Source of the DNA: an uncultured Pelagibacteraceae bacterium
GTDB lineage: Bacteria; Pseudomonadota; Alphaproteobacteria; Pelagibacterales; Pelagibacteraceae
Direction: 5' to 3'
Assembly: GCA_902522115.1 (NCBI GenBank)
Contig: CABYUV010000003.1
Span: 1-64,000 of the forward strand
DNA length: 64,000 nucleotides
The stretch's first letter is position 1. Every line of letters starts with the position of its first letter. The notes beneath the pieces are model-generated. The model saw only the letters and a list, made by a program, of their open reading frames with translations, had not been told where the DNA came from and did no database searches. Of the stretch, positions 1 through 9,331 are shown in pieces. The position numbers and the translations under genes were made by a program.

Positions 1-371
1 TTATCAGCTATCAATTGTGGCCATTCTATTAGTGTTATTAATTTATTATCTTTTTCAAAAATATCTAAATTATTGATATCTTTTTTCCTATTAATTCTAA
101 ATAAATCATAATGTTTTATTCTTATATCTTTAACCTGATACTCATTTAATAAACTAAAAGTAGGACTTGTAATTTCTGTTTGTGTTAAATTATTTATTTT
201 TTGATACTCATTTATTAAATATTTAACAAAGGTAGTTTTACCAACACCCATCTCTCCATATAAAAAAATAAACTCACCACCTTTAAGATATTTTGTAAAT
301 TCTTTAGCTAATTCTTTAGTTAACTTCTCTGAAGTGATATCTATTTTGCTATCTTTAATAGCGATAGGCAT
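1..371 (-). CDS. tsaE: TsaE, tRNA t6A biosynthesis ATPase (partial, C-terminus off the left edge)
   Basis: TsaE is the ATPase partner of the TsaB-TsaD complex that installs N6-threonylcarbamoyl on A37 of ANN-decoding tRNAs in the cytoplasm. The reading frame stays open to base 1 and gives about 123 residues of a family usually near 150. Visible marks are a Walker A loop GEMGVGKTT, the family motif [16 protein letters not shown], and LIEWPQ near the cut end. I chose the ATG at 371, which overlaps the end of ahcY by 17 bases; this overlap suggests co-transcription. No other start fits the family N-terminus better. The identification rests on the motifs and their order and is firm. Confidence 0.9.
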   Translation of the reverse strand, partial: MPIAIKDSKIDITSEKLTKELAKEFTKYLKGGEFIFLYGEMGVGKTTFVKYLINEYQKINNLTQTEITSPTFSLLNEYQVKDIRIKHYDLFRINRKKDINNLDIFEKDNKLITLIEWPQLIAD

Positions 372-1641
372 CTGGTTTGAAAGGACCTTCTGTTCCAACG
401 CTTATATACTCAGCTTGCTCTTTTGATAATTTTGTTAGTTTTGCACCAACTTTTTTTAAATGCAAAGTTGCTACTTTTTCATCTAAATGTTTTGGAAGTA
501 CATAAACTTTATTTTCATAATTTTTATAATTATGCCAAAGTTCTATTTGAGCAATAACTTGATTGGTAAATGATGCACTCATAACAAAACTTGGATGTCC
601 AGTTGCACAACCAAGATTAACTAATCTTCCTTCAGCCAAAAGAATAATTCTTTTACCACTAGGTAGTTCTATTTCATGTACTTGAGGTTTTACTTCAGTC
701 CACTTATAATTTTTAAGAGCTTCAACTTGTATTTCATTATCAAAGTGGCCAATATTACATAAGATGGCTCTATCTTTCATGTCCCTCATATGATCTGCAG
801 TAACAATGTCTTTATTCCCCGTTGCTGTTACAACTATATCAGCCCTACTTATAGCCTCCTCCATCAAAACCACTTCATAACCTTCCATTGCAGCTTGAAG
901 AGCACAAATTGGATCTGCTTCTGTGACCAAAACTCTAGCTCCACTTTGTCTCAAAGATGCGGCACTTCCTTTTCCAACGTCTCCAAATCCTGCAACAATA
1001 GCAATCTTTCCAGACATCATTACATCAGTCGCTCTTCTTATCCCGTCTACTAGGCTTTCTCTACATCCATATAAATTATCAAATTTTGATTTTGTGACAG
1101 AATCATTCACGTTTATTGCTGGAACTAAAAGCGATTTATCTTTTTCCATTTTATTAAGTGCTTTAATTCCAGTGGTTGTTTCCTCTGAAACTCCTTTAAT
1201 ATCTTTCATTAAATCCTGATACTCGTTATGCATAATAGCTGTTAAATCTCCACCATCATCTAATAACATATTGGGCTTCCAATCTGGTTTTCCTACTATA
1301 GTTTGTTTAATACACCATAAATATTCTTCTTCTGTTTCACCTTTCCAAGCGTAAACAGGGATACCAGCTTTTGCAATCGCTGCAGCTGCATGATCTTGGG
1401 TTGAAAAAATATTACAAGAAGACCAACGAACTTCAGCGCCTAATGCAACTAAAGTTTCAATTAGTACAGCTGTTTGAATTGTCATATGAAGACATCCTAT
1501 AATCCTTGCACCTTTTAATGGTTTTTCCTTAGAATACTCTTCTCTTAAAGCCATTAAACCAGGCATTTCACTTTCAGCTATTGATATTTCTTTTCTACCA
1601 AATTCAGCTTCAGTAATGTCTTTTACTTTATAATCTTCCAT
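355..1641 (-). CDS. ahcY: Adenosylhomocysteinase (S-adenosylhomocysteine hydrolase)
   Basis: This enzyme splits S-adenosylhomocysteine into adenosine and homocysteine with tightly bound NAD, relieving product inhibition of methyltransferases and feeding homocysteine back to methionine. The 428 residues are full length. The NAD site [11 protein letters not shown] lies near residue 220, substrate-site segments ([20 protein letters not shown]) are intact, and the C-terminus ends in the typical KPDAYRY. It starts 42 bases after the histidine kinase gene and overlaps tsaE, so it is probably in one transcript with chvI-chvG. The same chvIG-ahcY neighbourhood is known in other alphaproteobacteria, where hprK and PTS genes usually sit between; those are absent here. 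Confidence 0.97.
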   Translation of the reverse strand: MEDYKVKDITEAEFGRKEISIAESEMPGLMALREEYSKEKPLKGARIIGCLHMTIQTAVLIETLVALGAEVRWSSCNIFSTQDHAAAAIAKAGIPVYAWKGETEEEYLWCIKQTIVGKPDWKPNMLLDDGGDLTAIMHNEYQDLMKDIKGVSEETTTGIKALNKMEKDKSLLVPAINVNDSVTKSKFDNLYGCRESLVDGIRRATDVMMSGKIAIVAGFGDVGKGSAASLRQSGARVLVTEADPICALQAAMEGYEVVLMEEAISRADIVVTATGNKDIVTADHMRDMKDRAILCNIGHFDNEIQVEALKNYKWTEVKPQVHEIELPSGKRIILLAEGRLVNLGCATGHPSFVMSASFTNQVIAQIELWHNYKNYENKVYVLPKHLDEKVATLHLKKVGAKLTKLSKEQAEYISVGTEGPFKPDAYRY

Positions 1642-1683
1642 GGCAAGCTTTATACAGCTAAGTATTTATTTATCAAGAAATGA

Positions 1684-3225
1684 TTAAACATTGGGAAATC
1701 TTATCTCTATCATTGCCCCATCTTTATCAGGACGATTAGATGCTACAATTTCACCATCGTGGAGTTCTACCAAATTTTTTACTATATTTAATCCTAGACC
1801 TGAATGTTCTCCAAATTTTTCAGGTCTATTACTATAAAATCTTTTAAATATTCTTGATGTATCTTTTTCTTTAAATCCTTGTCCTTCATCAAGAATTTTT
1901 ATTGATATTTTATTTTTTTCATTAATTGATACGTCAACCAAAACATTACCATAATCTTTACTAAAGGATATTGAATTGTCTAATAAATTTGCAATGATTT
2001 GTTCAATTCTATTTTCTATACCATTTATTAAATATTTATCTTTTCCGTCATTTTTATATTCAATTTTTATACCTTTTTTAACTTGATGAATATTATTATA
2101 ATCATCAACAACAGATTGGATAATAGGTTCAACATTAATTTTTTTCATTTTTTCTTTACTTAAAGCAACTTCATCCTTTAACATTTGTGAATAGTCAGTA
2201 ATTAATCTTTCTATTCTTTGTACGTCGTGACTAAGTATATTTAATAATCTGTTTCTTTGTTCGTTATCATTTGTATCTTGTAAAATTTCTGATGCGCTTT
2301 TTAAAGATGCTAATGGATTTCTTATCTCATGAACTAAGTCTGTTGAAAAATTTTCAGCGTGCGTGACTCTATTTTGAAGCTCATTTGTCATATCTTCTAA
2401 AGAATTAGATAAAAGTCCTAATTCATCATTTCTTTTTTTAAGATTTTCAATACCTGGTTTGACTTGACTTTTTTCTTTAATACGAATTGTATATCCAACA
2501 AGATTTTGTATTGGTTTAATAAAATATCTACTTAACACAAAAGAAAAAATTAATATTACAAATCCCACTGATATAGCTGTTCTTATTACAAATGCTTTTC
2601 TCTCATCTATCGCTGTTTTTATTTCATTAGCGTTTTCTGTGATAGCTACATATCCAAGATTAATTTCATTCTTTTTGACATTCTTAATTGTTGTTACGTT
2701 AAATTGATTAAAATCTTCTTGCGTAAATGTGTAAGGAACTCCTAAATTTTCAGAAGTAGAATAATCTTTTAATATATCTTTGAATGAAACAGGTTTTTTT
2801 TCATCAATTTTTATATTTTTTTCCTCAATAGTTTTTTCTATTTCCTCATTATCTAAACTTTCAAATTCAATTTTATCAAGTCTTGTCGAGAATGACCTTG
2901 GATCAAGATCTAAAGTATCAGTGTCTCCAATAAGGTTAAGTTGATCATCAAAAAATATTACTCTATCTAAATTTTGAAAAATAAACCTCGTAGAAAATAA
3001 AAATCTTCTAATATCCTCAGATTGAAATTTTACATCTAGCCTTAAAATATTATCAATAGTGTTGTTAATAATGTTTGTGTGATTTTGAGATTTTTTTTTT
3101 ATTAAACTTGGCTGAATATTATTTAGATATATAAATGTAAATAGTCCAATAATTGTAAAAATTACAAAATTTATGAATAAAAATTTTTTTAATATAGAGA
3201 GAGTTTTTAAGTATTTACTAAACAT
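1684..3225 (-). CDS. chvG: Sensor histidine kinase, ChvG-like
   Basis: This is an inner-membrane sensor kinase of 513 residues. Transmembrane segment 1 is at about 14-34, a periplasmic sensor region of about 175 residues follows, segment 2 is at about 213-235, then a HAMP linker, a HisKA domain with the phospho-acceptor His299 in DLVHEIRNPLASL, and an ATPase domain with NLLDNS and GLGLNIVKNL. It overlaps the upstream regulator gene by one base (TAATG), so the two are translationally coupled. ChvG family kinases respond to acid or envelope stress in other alphaproteobacteria; the signal in this organism is unknown. The ChvG name is inferred from architecture, partner and ahcY neighbour. Confidence 0.85.
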   Translation of the reverse strand: MFSKYLKTLSILKKFLFINFVIFTIIGLFTFIYLNNIQPSLIKKKSQNHTNIINNTIDNILRLDVKFQSEDIRRFLFSTRFIFQNLDRVIFFDDQLNLIGDTDTLDLDPRSFSTRLDKIEFESLDNEEIEKTIEEKNIKIDEKKPVSFKDILKDYSTSENLGVPYTFTQEDFNQFNVTTIKNVKKNEINLGYVAITENANEIKTAIDERKAFVIRTAISVGFVILIFSFVLSRYFIKPIQNLVGYTIRIKEKSQVKPGIENLKKRNDELGLLSNSLEDMTNELQNRVTHAENFSTDLVHEIRNPLASLKSASEILQDTNDNEQRNRLLNILSHDVQRIERLITDYSQMLKDEVALSKEKMKKINVEPIIQSVVDDYNNIHQVKKGIKIEYKNDGKDKYLINGIENRIEQIIANLLDNSISFSKDYGNVLVDVSINEKNKISIKILDEGQGFKEKDTSRIFKRFYSNRPEKFGEHSGLGLNIVKNLVELHDGEIVASNRPDKDGAMIEIRFPNV

Positions 3226-3932
3226 TAGCTAACATTCCATCTATATCCACTACCATACCTAGTTTCAATAGCTGAAAAATCAGGGTCTACTTTTTTAAAT
3301 TTTTTTCTAATTCGTTTAACGTGACTATCAATAGTTCTATCCTCAATATCTGTATCCTCTCGGTAAGCTATATCCATAAGCTGAGCTCTTTCTTTAATTA
3401 TACCGGGCCTCTTTGCTAATTCTTTAACGATTAAAAACTCAGTTGTCGTCAATTTATCAGGCAGCTGTTTTCCATTCCATTCACACTCGAGTTGTGACGG
3501 ATCTAATTTTAATCTTCCATGAGATATCAGGCTTTTATTTTCCTCTAAAATATTATTTGAATCTTTTTTTCTTAACTGCACTCTAATTCTTTCAATCAAG
3601 ACTTTTATGGAAAAACCTCCTGATTTTTTTACAAAATCATCTGCGCCTAACTTTAGACCTAACAATTCATCAATTTCATCATCTTTAGATGTTAAAAAAA
3701 TTACTGGTAAGGAAGTTTTTTTTCGAAGTTTTTTTAGTAATTCTTCTCCATCCATCTTAGGCATCTTTATATCTATGACTGCTAAGTCAGGTGGCATTCT
3801 GGTTAAACCGATTAATGCACTTTCACCATCAATGTATGTTTGAACTTTAAAACCCTCTTTTTCCAATGCGATACTTAAACTTGTTAAAATATTTCTATCG
3901 TCGTCAATTAAAGCTATTGTTTGTTTTTGCAT
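3225..3932 (-). CDS. chvI: OmpR-family response regulator, ChvI-like
   Basis: This 235-residue DNA-binding response regulator is the partner of the adjacent kinase. The receiver domain at about 1-120 shows the acidic pair IDDD near residue 10, the phospho-acceptor Asp54 in VIDIKMP, a conserved LTS threonine/serine position and a lysine in DDFVKK. The C-terminal winged helix at about 135-235 carries the family segment EDRTIDSHVKRIRKKFK and ends in YGSGYRW. It is the first gene of the presumed chvI-chvG-ahcY-tsaE transcript. ChvI is the expected orthologue, since SAR11-type genomes carry very few two-component systems. Confidence 0.87.
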   Translation of the reverse strand: MQKQTIALIDDDRNILTSLSIALEKEGFKVQTYIDGESALIGLTRMPPDLAVIDIKMPKMDGEELLKKLRKKTSLPVIFLTSKDDEIDELLGLKLGADDFVKKSGGFSIKVLIERIRVQLRKKDSNNILEENKSLISHGRLKLDPSQLECEWNGKQLPDKLTTTEFLIVKELAKRPGIIKERAQLMDIAYREDTDIEDRTIDSHVKRIRKKFKKVDPDFSAIETRYGSGYRWNVS

Positions 3933-3943
3933 AAAGTAGTTTA

Positions 3944-3972
3944 AAAATACTAAATTGTTCTAATTTGGGCAA
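3944..3972 (-). promoter_or_regulatory. Possible sigma-70 promoter of chvI
   Basis: On the minus strand TTGCCC (3972-3967) is followed after 17 bases by TATTTT (3949-3944), a four-of-six match at each box. The spacing is ideal and the -10 box lies 12 bases before the chvI ATG, which would give a very short leader. In sequence this AT-rich such matches arise by chance, so this is only a candidate. Confidence 0.3.
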
Positions 3973-3982
3973 TGTTATAAAT

Positions 3983-6757
3983 TTAATGTAACATGCCCCA
4001 ATTATCTCCAACATTAATATCAACTGTTAAAGGAGTTGAAAAAGAATGATAATCACTCTGAGCCACACTAGTCATTTCTTTCTCAATTAATTTAATCATT
4101 ACTTTTTCATCTTTTTTTGGGATTTCAAAAATTAATTCATCATGAATTTGCAAGAGCATTTTTGAATTAGAATTTTTTTCTTCTGATAATTTCTTATCTA
4201 ATCTTATCATGGCTAATCTCATTACTTCAGAAGCAGAACCTTGAATGGGAGCATTAATTGCGGCACGCTCTTGAAAATTTCTTACATTAAAGTTTTTATC
4301 ATTTATTCCATTAAAATGAGATCTTCTTCCAAAAATATTATTGACATATCCACTTTTTCTACAAAATTTAATTGTATTATCCATATAAACTTTGATTTCT
4401 GGAAATTTAGCAAAATATGAATTCAAAAATTCCTCTGCTTCATAATTAGAAACGTTTATTTGCTTAGCTAATCCGTATTGCGATATTCCATAAATAATTC
4501 CAAAATTAATAGCCTTAGCCTTTCGTCTGTGATCTTGATTAACTTTTTTGATATCAATATTAAATATTTGGCTTGCTGTTAAAGAGTGAATATCTTCTTT
4601 ATTTTTAAAAGCTTTTTTCAGTTCTTTTACATCTGCCAGGTCTGCTAAAATTCTCATCTCAATTTGATTGTAATCCGCAGAAATTAATAGGTGCCCTTTT
4701 TTTGCAGTGAAAGCTTTTCTTATATCTTTTCCATCCTCTGATTTAATTGGTATGTTTTGTAAGTTGGGATCACTAGATGCTAATCTTCCAGTCGTTGTAG
4801 CAGCCAGCAAAAATGACGTATGAACTCTTTTTGTATTTGGGTTTAAATGTTCAGGTAAAGCATCTGAATAAGTATTTTTTAATTTTGAAACTTGTCTCCA
4901 GTCTAAAATTAATTTTGGAAACTCATGACCTTTAAAAGCTAAATCCTCTAAAACACTTGCACTAGTTGCAAAACTTCCTTTTTTAGTTTTCTTTAAACCA
5001 GCTATTTTCAAGTCATTATAAATTATTTCACCTAATTGCTTTGGGGATGCAATATTGAACTGTTTTTTAGAAATTTTAAATACTTCTTTTTCAAGTTTTT
5101 GAATTTTTTTTTCAAATTTAGATGAAAGAGATTTTAAAAACTTACTATCAATTTCAACTCCCTCTATTTCCATAAATGCAAGAATTTTAATTAATGGCTT
5201 TTCAAAAATTTCATAAATATTTATCATCTTTTCTGACTTTAAATTTTTGATAAATTTCTTATATAATCTAAAAGTAATATCAGCATCTTCAGCAGCGTAA
5301 TCTTTTGCTTTATCTAATTCTACCTCACTAAAATTAATTTCTTTCTTCCCTGTGCCTACCATCTCTTTAAAAGAAATAGTTTTATGCCCTAAATGAATTT
5401 CTGATAAAGTATCCATATTATGTCTATTTTTTCCTGCATCTAAGACATAGGACATCAGCATCGTATCTTCCATTGATGAAAGCGTTATTCCAAACTTATA
5501 AAATACGATAAAATCAAATTTTATATTTTGACCAATTTTTTTTATACTAGGATCCTCTAATATTTTTTTTAATTTTTTAACTACTGCATCTTTTTTAAGA
5601 CACTTGGGTGACTTGTGACCAACTGGTATATAACATGCTTTTCCAACTTTAGAACAGAGAGAAATGCCCACTAAATCAGCTTGGTGAGGATCTAATGATG
5701 TGGTTTCAGTATCTACAGCAACTTCACCAACTTCTTCTGCCTCCTCTATCCATTTATCAATTTCATCTAAACTATTAATTAAATAATAATTTTTGTTATT
5801 TATCTTTTGTTGTTTATCTAGATTTTGAGTTTCAATCTTATTACTTTCTAGTTCAGGTTCTCCATAAGCAGAAATTGCAGAACTTAATAACCTGTTAAAT
5901 TCCATTTCTCTTAAAAATTTATATAATTTATCTTTATCTATATTTTGCAATTTAAATTCACTTAACTCTCTATTAACAGGAGAGTTATGATCTAGTGTTA
6001 CAAGTTTTTTACTTATTAATGCTTTATCCTTGTTCTCTATTAATGTTTCTCTTCTTTTATTTTGCTTAATCTCATTAGCAGATTTTAGTAAATTTTCTAA
6101 AGTGCCATATTTGTTAATTAGCTCTGCAGCCGTCTTTATACCTATACCTGGAACACCAGGGACATTGTCACTACTGTCTCCTGCTAAAGATTGCACATCA
6201 ATAACTTTTGATGCATCTACTCCAAATTTATTTATAACATCATCATCAGTTATAAATTTGTTTTTCATAGGATCAAAAATTCGAACCCCTTTTTTGTAAA
6301 GCTGCATTAAATCTTTATCTGATGAAACAATTGTAACTTTTGCACCTTTCTTAAGGATTTGATCAACATATGTGGCTATTAAATCATCTGCTTCATAATT
6401 AGGAAGATCTACAGATGGCAAATTAAATGCTAGTACTGACTTTCTTATATACTCAAATTGAGGAGCCAAATCATCAGGCGCTTCTGACCTGTTAGCTTTG
6501 TAATCACTATAAATTTCATTTCTAAAAGTTTTTCTTGCTGAGTCAAATATTACTGCAAAATGTGTTGGTTTTTGTAAGTTTTGATCAGATTTTGAATCCT
6601 CTAATAATTTAAATAACATACTACAAAAACCACTTACAGCACCTGTTGGAAGTCCATCGCTTTTTCTACTCAATGGAGGCAAAGCATAATAAGCTCTAAA
6701 AATATAACCAGAGCCATCAATCAAATAAAAATGATCTGTTTTTTGAATTTTATTCAT
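3983..6757 (-). CDS. polA: DNA polymerase I with 5'-3' and 3'-5' exonuclease domains
   Basis: This repair and Okazaki-fragment polymerase has 924 residues. The N-terminal 5' nuclease (about 1-300) carries the acidic cluster YEADDLIATYV and the helix-hairpin-helix GVPGIGIKTA. The central proofreading domain is intact: Exo I Asp349 and Glu351 in VDTETTS, Exo II GQNIKFD and Exo III YAAEDAD. The polymerase domain has motif A SADYNQIEMR, motif B RRKAKAINFGIIYG and motif C QIHDELIFE. Many bacterial PolA proteins have lost the proofreading residues; this one has not. The gene stands alone, with 50 bases before it reaches chvI and a divergent 114-base region shared with bioY. Confidence 0.97.
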   Translation of the reverse strand: MNKIQKTDHFYLIDGSGYIFRAYYALPPLSRKSDGLPTGAVSGFCSMLFKLLEDSKSDQNLQKPTHFAVIFDSARKTFRNEIYSDYKANRSEAPDDLAPQFEYIRKSVLAFNLPSVDLPNYEADDLIATYVDQILKKGAKVTIVSSDKDLMQLYKKGVRIFDPMKNKFITDDDVINKFGVDASKVIDVQSLAGDSSDNVPGVPGIGIKTAAELINKYGTLENLLKSANEIKQNKRRETLIENKDKALISKKLVTLDHNSPVNRELSEFKLQNIDKDKLYKFLREMEFNRLLSSAISAYGEPELESNKIETQNLDKQQKINNKNYYLINSLDEIDKWIEEAEEVGEVAVDTETTSLDPHQADLVGISLCSKVGKACYIPVGHKSPKCLKKDAVVKKLKKILEDPSIKKIGQNIKFDFIVFYKFGITLSSMEDTMLMSYVLDAGKNRHNMDTLSEIHLGHKTISFKEMVGTGKKEINFSEVELDKAKDYAAEDADITFRLYKKFIKNLKSEKMINIYEIFEKPLIKILAFMEIEGVEIDSKFLKSLSSKFEKKIQKLEKEVFKISKKQFNIASPKQLGEIIYNDLKIAGLKKTKKGSFATSASVLEDLAFKGHEFPKLILDWRQVSKLKNTYSDALPEHLNPNTKRVHTSFLLAATTTGRLASSDPNLQNIPIKSEDGKDIRKAFTAKKGHLLISADYNQIEMRILADLADVKELKKAFKNKEDIHSLTASQIFNIDIKKVNQDHRRKAKAINFGIIYGISQYGLAKQINVSNYEAEEFLNSYFAKFPEIKVYMDNTIKFCRKSGYVNNIFGRRSHFNGINDKNFNVRNFQERAAINAPIQGSASEVMRLAMIRLDKKLSEEKNSNSKMLLQIHDELIFEIPKKDEKVMIKLIEKEMTSVAQSDYHSFSTPLTVDINVGDNWGMLH

Positions 6758-6871
6758 TAAGTATTATTAAATATTACAATGCTAACATAATCTGTATATA
6801 AAAAAATTTACTTTCAATTATTATAACAATTAGAAGTAGATTATTTTTTATATTTTGAGTATTATTTAATA

Positions 6872-7423
6872 ATGGAATTAACAAAAAATCTCACGCAAGC
6901 TAAACTATTTAAATCTCTGGTTGTTATTGTTCTTGGTTCAATAGCACTAACAATATCAGCAAAAATCAAAATTCCTTTCTATCCAGTTCCTATGACTATG
7001 CAAACTTTTGTTGTATTGTTTTTAGGAATAAGTTTAGGGCGTAAAATTGCACTTGCTACAGTTGGTCTGTATTTAATTGAGGGAATTGCAGGACTTCCTG
7101 TATTTTCAAATTCCCCTGAAAAAGGTATTGGATTAGTTTACTTTACGGGACCGACTATGGGTTACTTAATTGGTTTTTTAACAGCTGGTTACTTAGCTTC
7201 TAAAATAAAGATTAATGATAATTTTTTTGTTGTTTTATTTAAACTAATTATCGCAACTTCGACAATCTATATTTTGGGTCTAATTTGGCTTGGAACATTG
7301 ATTGGATGGGATAAACCAATTTTTGCTTTAGGTGCAAAACCATTCTTATTAGCTGAGATATTTAAAATTATACTCTTAGCCCTTTTGACTAAGCAAATAA
7401 TTAAAATTAGAAAATTTATCTAG
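6872..7423 (+). CDS. bioY: BioY, biotin uptake substrate-binding membrane protein
   Basis: BioY is the substrate-capture (S) subunit of energy-coupling-factor biotin transporters and can also work without the ATPase module. The 183 residues form about six hydrophobic segments and include the family's ISAKIKIPFYPVPMTMQTF near the N-terminus and the glycine-rich TGPTMGYLIGF in the middle. No bioM or bioN ATPase or coupling gene lies beside it, so it is either solitary or served by a shared module elsewhere. A vitamin importer fits an organism that cannot make biotin, but biotin synthesis cannot be judged from this window. Its last 8 bases overlap the end of the convergent regulator gene. Confidence 0.9.
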   Translation: MELTKNLTQAKLFKSLVVIVLGSIALTISAKIKIPFYPVPMTMQTFVVLFLGISLGRKIALATVGLYLIEGIAGLPVFSNSPEKGIGLVYFTGPTMGYLIGFLTAGYLASKIKINDNFFVVLFKLIIATSTIYILGLIWLGTLIGWDKPIFALGAKPFLLAEIFKIILLALLTKQIIKIRKFI

Positions 7424-7979
7424 GTGATCTTTTAGAAAGAATTCTTTGAAGAGTTCTTCTGTGCATTTTAAGCCTTCTGGCTGTTTCTGAAACATTTCTA
7501 TTACACAGCTCGAAAACTCTATGTATATGTTCCCACTTAACTCTGTCAGCTGACATCGGGTTTTCTGGTGGTGCAGCTTTTTTTGAAGGATCTGCCAATA
7601 ATGCTTTCTCTACATCTTCTGCATCAGCAGGTTTAGCTAAATAATCTATAGCACCTTCCTTGATCGCAGCTACCGCTGTTGGAATATTTCCATAACCAGT
7701 TAACATGATGATCCTACTATCACTATTTGTAGACTGAATTTCTTTTACGACCTCAAGTCCATTACCATCTGCAAGCCTTAAGTCCACAACAGCAAAACCT
7801 GGTTTCTTAGTTTTTACAGATTCGACTCCTTTTTGTACACTCTCAGCTTGAAAAACCTCAAATCCTTTTTTTTCCATCGCCCTTGCTAAACGCTCACGAA
7901 AAGGATTGTCATCATCCACTATCAATAATGACTTATTCTCAAAATCGCTAAGATTCTGTAGTTTTGCTTCATCTTTCAT
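7416..7979 (-). CDS. Response regulator of the ActR/RegA (PrrA) redox family
   Basis: This 187-residue regulator has a receiver domain (about 15-130) with acidic pocket VDDD, phospho-acceptor Asp66 in VVDLRLADG and threonine in MLTGYGN. A proline-rich linker (DPSKKAAPPENP) leads to a Fis-type helix-turn-helix at the C-terminus (NVSETARRLKMHRRTLQRIL). This layout is characteristic of RegA/ActR/PrrA, which control respiration, carbon and nitrogen metabolism in response to redox in other alphaproteobacteria. No RegB/ActS kinase is next to it, so the partner is elsewhere or lost. It faces bioY and is divergent from the polyamine cassette. Confidence 0.87.
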   Translation of the reverse strand: MKDEAKLQNLSDFENKSLLIVDDDNPFRERLARAMEKKGFEVFQAESVQKGVESVKTKKPGFAVVDLRLADGNGLEVVKEIQSTNSDSRIIMLTGYGNIPTAVAAIKEGAIDYLAKPADAEDVEKALLADPSKKAAPPENPMSADRVKWEHIHRVFELCNRNVSETARRLKMHRRTLQRILSKRSPR

Positions 7980-8025
7980 GGCTCATATATGGGGTCTCTT
8001 CAAGATATTACAATATATGAATTTT

Positions 8026-8119
8026 ATGCATTTCAGGCTTGAATTATTTACTTTACTTTAGTGCTGCTTACTTTTATATGCGAAAAATATTAAAGTTTTT
8101 ATAAAAAAGACTTTTTTTT
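8026..8119 (+). other. Leader of the decarboxylase gene: short ORF plus weak hairpin with T-run
   Basis: Between the regulator gene and the decarboxylase lie an 11-codon reading frame (8026-8061, ATG to TAG) and then a weak stem, GTTTTT (8095-8100) with AAAGAC (8106-8111), followed directly by eight T residues (8112-8119). This order (small ORF, stem with U-run, decarboxylase) resembles leader-peptide control of ornithine decarboxylase known for speF in Gammaproteobacteria. Both parts could easily arise by chance in AT-rich DNA, and the alphaproteobacterial speF RNA motif is not evident by eye. Confidence 0.2.
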
Positions 8120-8133
8120 ATTAAATTTTTTTT

Positions 8134-8138
8134 GGAGG
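8134..8138 (+). promoter_or_regulatory. Strong Shine-Dalgarno site that fixes the decarboxylase start
   Basis: GGAGG at 8134-8138 is 8 bases before the ATG at 8147, an ideal spacing. A longer frame could open at the TTG at 8132, but that would place the ribosome-binding site inside the coding sequence. So strong a site is unusual among the genes of this window. Confidence 0.8.
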
Positions 8139-8146
8139 CATTTAAA

Positions 8147-9331
8147 ATGCAAAAATTTAAATCAGTTGAAGAATTAGTAAGTCAACTGAAACCTGAAAAA
8201 CCGGTCTACTGTATAAGAAAAAATTCCATAAAATCTGCTGTTAGATTTTTCTTAAACAAATTTCCAGGTAAAGTTTTATATGCAGTTAAAACCAATCCAC
8301 ACCCTGAGATAATCAAAACAATCATAGAAAGTGGAGTTGAACAATTTGATGTTGCGTCAATTGAGGAAATTAAAAATATAAGAACTTTTAGTAATACAGC
8401 TAAATGCTCTTTTATGCATACTGTTAAAAGCAGAGAAAGTATTAAAGAGGCATATTTTGATTATGGTGTAAAAACTTTTTCTTTAGATACTAAAGATGAA
8501 CTAATTAAAATAATTGAAAGTACAAATAATGCTAAAGATTTAGAATTATTTGTAAGAGTTGCTGTTTCAAATGAACATGCAGAAATTGATTTATCCAAAA
8601 AATTTGGTGCATTAACATCAGAAGCAATTGGTTTGTTAAGACTTGTAAAACAGCATGCTAAAAAGATTGGTTTGAGTTTTCATGTTGGCTCACAATGTAT
8701 GCATCCAATTTCTTATTCAAAAGGTATTAGTGAAATTGGAAATATAATTAAAAAAACAAAAATTATTCCAGATTATATTAATGTAGGTGGGGGTTTTCCT
8801 ACAATCTATCCTGACTTAATTCCACAATCCTTAGATAATTATTTTAATGAAATAAATAAGAGTTTAGAAAATTTAAAACTTGAAAAACTTCCAGAAATTA
8901 TTTGTGAACCTGGTAGAGCTATAGTTGCTGAAAGTGGTTCAACAGTTGTAAGGGTTAATTTAAGAAAAAAACAAAAGCTTTATATAAATGATGGTACCTA
9001 TGGAACTCTTTTTGATGCAGGTACGCCAAATATTGTATTTCCATCTAAGATGATTAAAGAAAATTCTAATAAAATAATTTCAAAAAAATTAACTGCTTTT
9101 GATTTTTTTGGACCAACGTGTGATAGCATGGATTATATGAAAGGTCCTTTTTTGCTTCCAAATAATATAAAAGAAAATGATTATATTGAACTTGGTCAAC
9201 TTGGGGCATACGGATTGACATTTAGAACTCAGTTTAATGGCTATTACTCAAATGAAATTTACGAAGTTGAAGATAATCCAATAATGACAATGTATGATAA
9301 AGACATTAATAAAGCTAACATGGTAGCTTAA
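8147..9331 (+). CDS. Ornithine/lysine decarboxylase, PLP fold type III
   Basis: This cytoplasmic enzyme of 394 residues decarboxylates ornithine (and perhaps lysine) to the diamine putrescine (or cadaverine). The PLP lysine is Lys48 in VLYAVKTNPHP. Further family marks are FHVGSQ, the glycine loop GGGFPTIYP, CEPGRAIVA, the active-site cysteine segment FGPTCDSMDYM and the C-terminal ELGQLGAYG. The ATG at 8147 is chosen because of the GGAGG site before it. It is the first gene of a three-gene run with a deoxyhypusine-synthase-like protein and an agmatinase-like protein, and its stop codon overlaps the next start by one base (TAATG). Substrate preference cannot be read by eye, so I give no symbol. 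Confidence 0.88.
   Translation: MQKFKSVEELVSQLKPEKPVYCIRKNSIKSAVRFFLNKFPGKVLYAVKTNPHPEIIKTIIESGVEQFDVASIEEIKNIRTFSNTAKCSFMHTVKSRESIKEAYFDYGVKTFSLDTKDELIKIIESTNNAKDLELFVRVAVSNEHAEIDLSKKFGALTSEAIGLLRLVKQHAKKIGLSFHVGSQCMHPISYSKGISEIGNIIKKTKIIPDYINVGGGFPTIYPDLIPQSLDNYFNEINKSLENLKLEKLPEIICEPGRAIVAESGSTVVRVNLRKKQKLYINDGTYGTLFDAGTPNIVFPSKMIKENSNKIISKKLTAFDFFGPTCDSMDYMKGPFLLPNNIKENDYIELGQLGAYGLTFRTQFNGYYSNEIYEVEDNPIMTMYDKDINKANMVA

Noticed and set aside
923-1219. 98-residue open frame antisense to ahcY, and an overlapping 87-residue one at 790-1053
   Set aside because: Both lie wholly inside ahcY and match no family; they follow from its codon composition.
8132-8146. TTG starts 5 to 12 codons upstream of the decarboxylase, the AmpG-like gene (16300) and ctpA (27974)
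   Set aside because: In the first two the ribosome-binding site would be inside the coding region, and in ctpA the signal peptide would be buried.
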